DNA of 64,000 nt. Origin: G963667975 sp963677395 (lineage in GTDB: Bacteria; Bacteroidota; Bacteroidia; Bacteroidales; G963667975). The position numbers and the translations under genes are program-made. Of this stretch, positions 63,477 to 64,000 are shown one piece after another. How positions within the stretch are numbered: the stretch's first letter is position 1; each line of letters begins with the position of its first letter. A model generated the notes under the pieces. It saw only the letters and a list, made by a program, of their open reading frames with translations. It was not told where the DNA came from and searched no databases. The stretch covers positions 1,178,001 through 1,242,000 of the forward strand of contig OY781965.2 in the NCBI GenBank assembly GCA_963677395.2, written 5' to 3'.

Positions 63477-64000
63477 TCGCACAAAACATATAAATCCTCA
63501 CGAGGATTTAAAAACATTACCGGGATTTTCTGTTCAGTTTTTAACCATTTCAGTTCGCGGGGTTTCGAAATCAGTCCCAGTAAGCCGCCTTTAGGCCAGG
63601 CTAATATCAATAACATTCCGCATTGCTTTTCCTGTGCAAACTGAATAATTGCATTATCATAGTTTAGTTTGTTTTCGTGAAAGTCGATGTCGTACTCCAC
63701 TTCAAAGTTTGTCAGCATTTTGCGGATAAACTTCAGGTTGTTCTGTAATTGACGGCGCAAGTATTCATCTTTGTATGAACCTGCAAAAATCTGAATAAAC
63801 GAAGCATTGAAACGTCCGAAATAGCTTGCCCACAATACCTTTTCCTTCGATTCTTTCATCGAGTCAATCGGAAGCAGGATGCGTTTATACAAGTCGTTAT
63901 GTTCGAGAACTGTTTGTGTAATAATATATGGAATACGGGCTTGTGATAATGCTTTCAGTATTTTTTCGGGTGTTGATGAGGTATAACTTTCCAGAGATGA
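63473..64000 (-). CDS. Universal stress protein family, C-terminal part (partial)
   Basis: The frame stays open from the window edge to the stop at 63473, so this is the last 175 residues of a longer protein. YKRILLPIDSMKESKEKVLWASYFGRFNAS begins a UspA-like alpha/beta domain, preceded by the end of another domain (EKILKALSQARIPYIITQ), so tandem Usp domains are likely. An internal TTG at 63892 is not taken as the start because the upstream residues continue the fold. The usual Gly-rich ATP loop is weak (LAWPKGGLLGL), so nucleotide binding is uncertain. The role is probably stress-related. Confidence 0.75.
   Translation of the reverse strand, partial: SSLESYTSSTPEKILKALSQARIPYIITQTVLEHNDLYKRILLPIDSMKESKEKVLWASYFGRFNASFIQIFAGSYKDEYLRRQLQNNLKFIRKMLTNFEVEYDIDFHENKLNYDNAIIQFAQEKQCGMLLILAWPKGGLLGLISKPRELKWLKTEQKIPVMFLNPREDLYVLCD

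Noticed and set aside
63890..63892. TTG as the start of a 139-residue stress protein
   Set aside because: The frame is open to the window edge and the upstream residues continue the protein, so this is an internal codon of a partial gene.

Overview
The window is a chromosomal stretch of a Bacteroidota bacterium with low G+C. Four things point there: many secreted proteins carry C-terminal type IX secretion (T9SS) sorting domains of type A or the CHU_C/type B kind; tig-clpP-clpX and DUF177-rpmF-plsX-fabH are arranged as in that phylum; promoters resemble the Bacteroidota form TAnnTTTG; and DUF4294, DUF5777, DUF4249-like and DUF2490 proteins are present. The order or genus cannot be fixed from the sequence. 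I saw no rRNA, tRNA, CRISPR array, transposase or phage gene.

Layout. 1-6102 (minus) is the N-terminal part of a giant cell-surface adhesin whose 3' end lies outside the window. 7084-9119 holds osmC, an RluA-type pseudouridine synthase and panB. 9336-17388 is core proteostasis and envelope: a lipoprotein, tig-clpP, clpX, DUF4294-ompA, and dnaK behind a sigma-54-like promoter with palindromic upstream sites. 17558-19768 is a T9SS-exported multidomain protein. 20111-23097 is a five-gene run of exported, mostly redox-looking proteins. 23233-28905 is core metabolism (ackA, radA, DUF177, rpmF, plsX, fabH). 28964-37562 is secreted proteases, a TonB-dependent receptor and a CHU_C surface protein. 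37661-40138 is a two-component system, and 40145-41920 is a ClC transporter. 42088-51306 holds a propeller protein, a lipoprotein, a PAS protein, an AddA-like helicase-nuclease and a GH3 glycosidase. 51639-52397 is non-coding tandem repeat. 52588-56224 holds xth, an OmpA lipoprotein and an AlbA/Schlafen-type protein. 56767-63476 is a run for an arylsulfotransferase-like protein, a propeller protein, a CotH-like kinase, a lipoprotein and a DUF2490 barrel. 63473-64000 is the C-terminal part of a universal stress protein.

The most unusual non-coding structures are two adjacent 42-bp repeat arrays of different sequence but identical period, bracketed by imperfect direct repeats (51639-52397); four 46-bp hairpin repeats before the helicase gene (45753-45931); and the palindromes plus -24/-12-like promoter before dnaK (15280-15405). 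An islet between 16-bp direct repeats (54528-56493) and the exported redox cluster are also worth a look.

Several genes have a plausible TTG codon just upstream of a better ATG. I chose the ATG for panB, plsX, the TonB receptor, the helicase and xth. All functional calls are from reading motifs; no database search was run.
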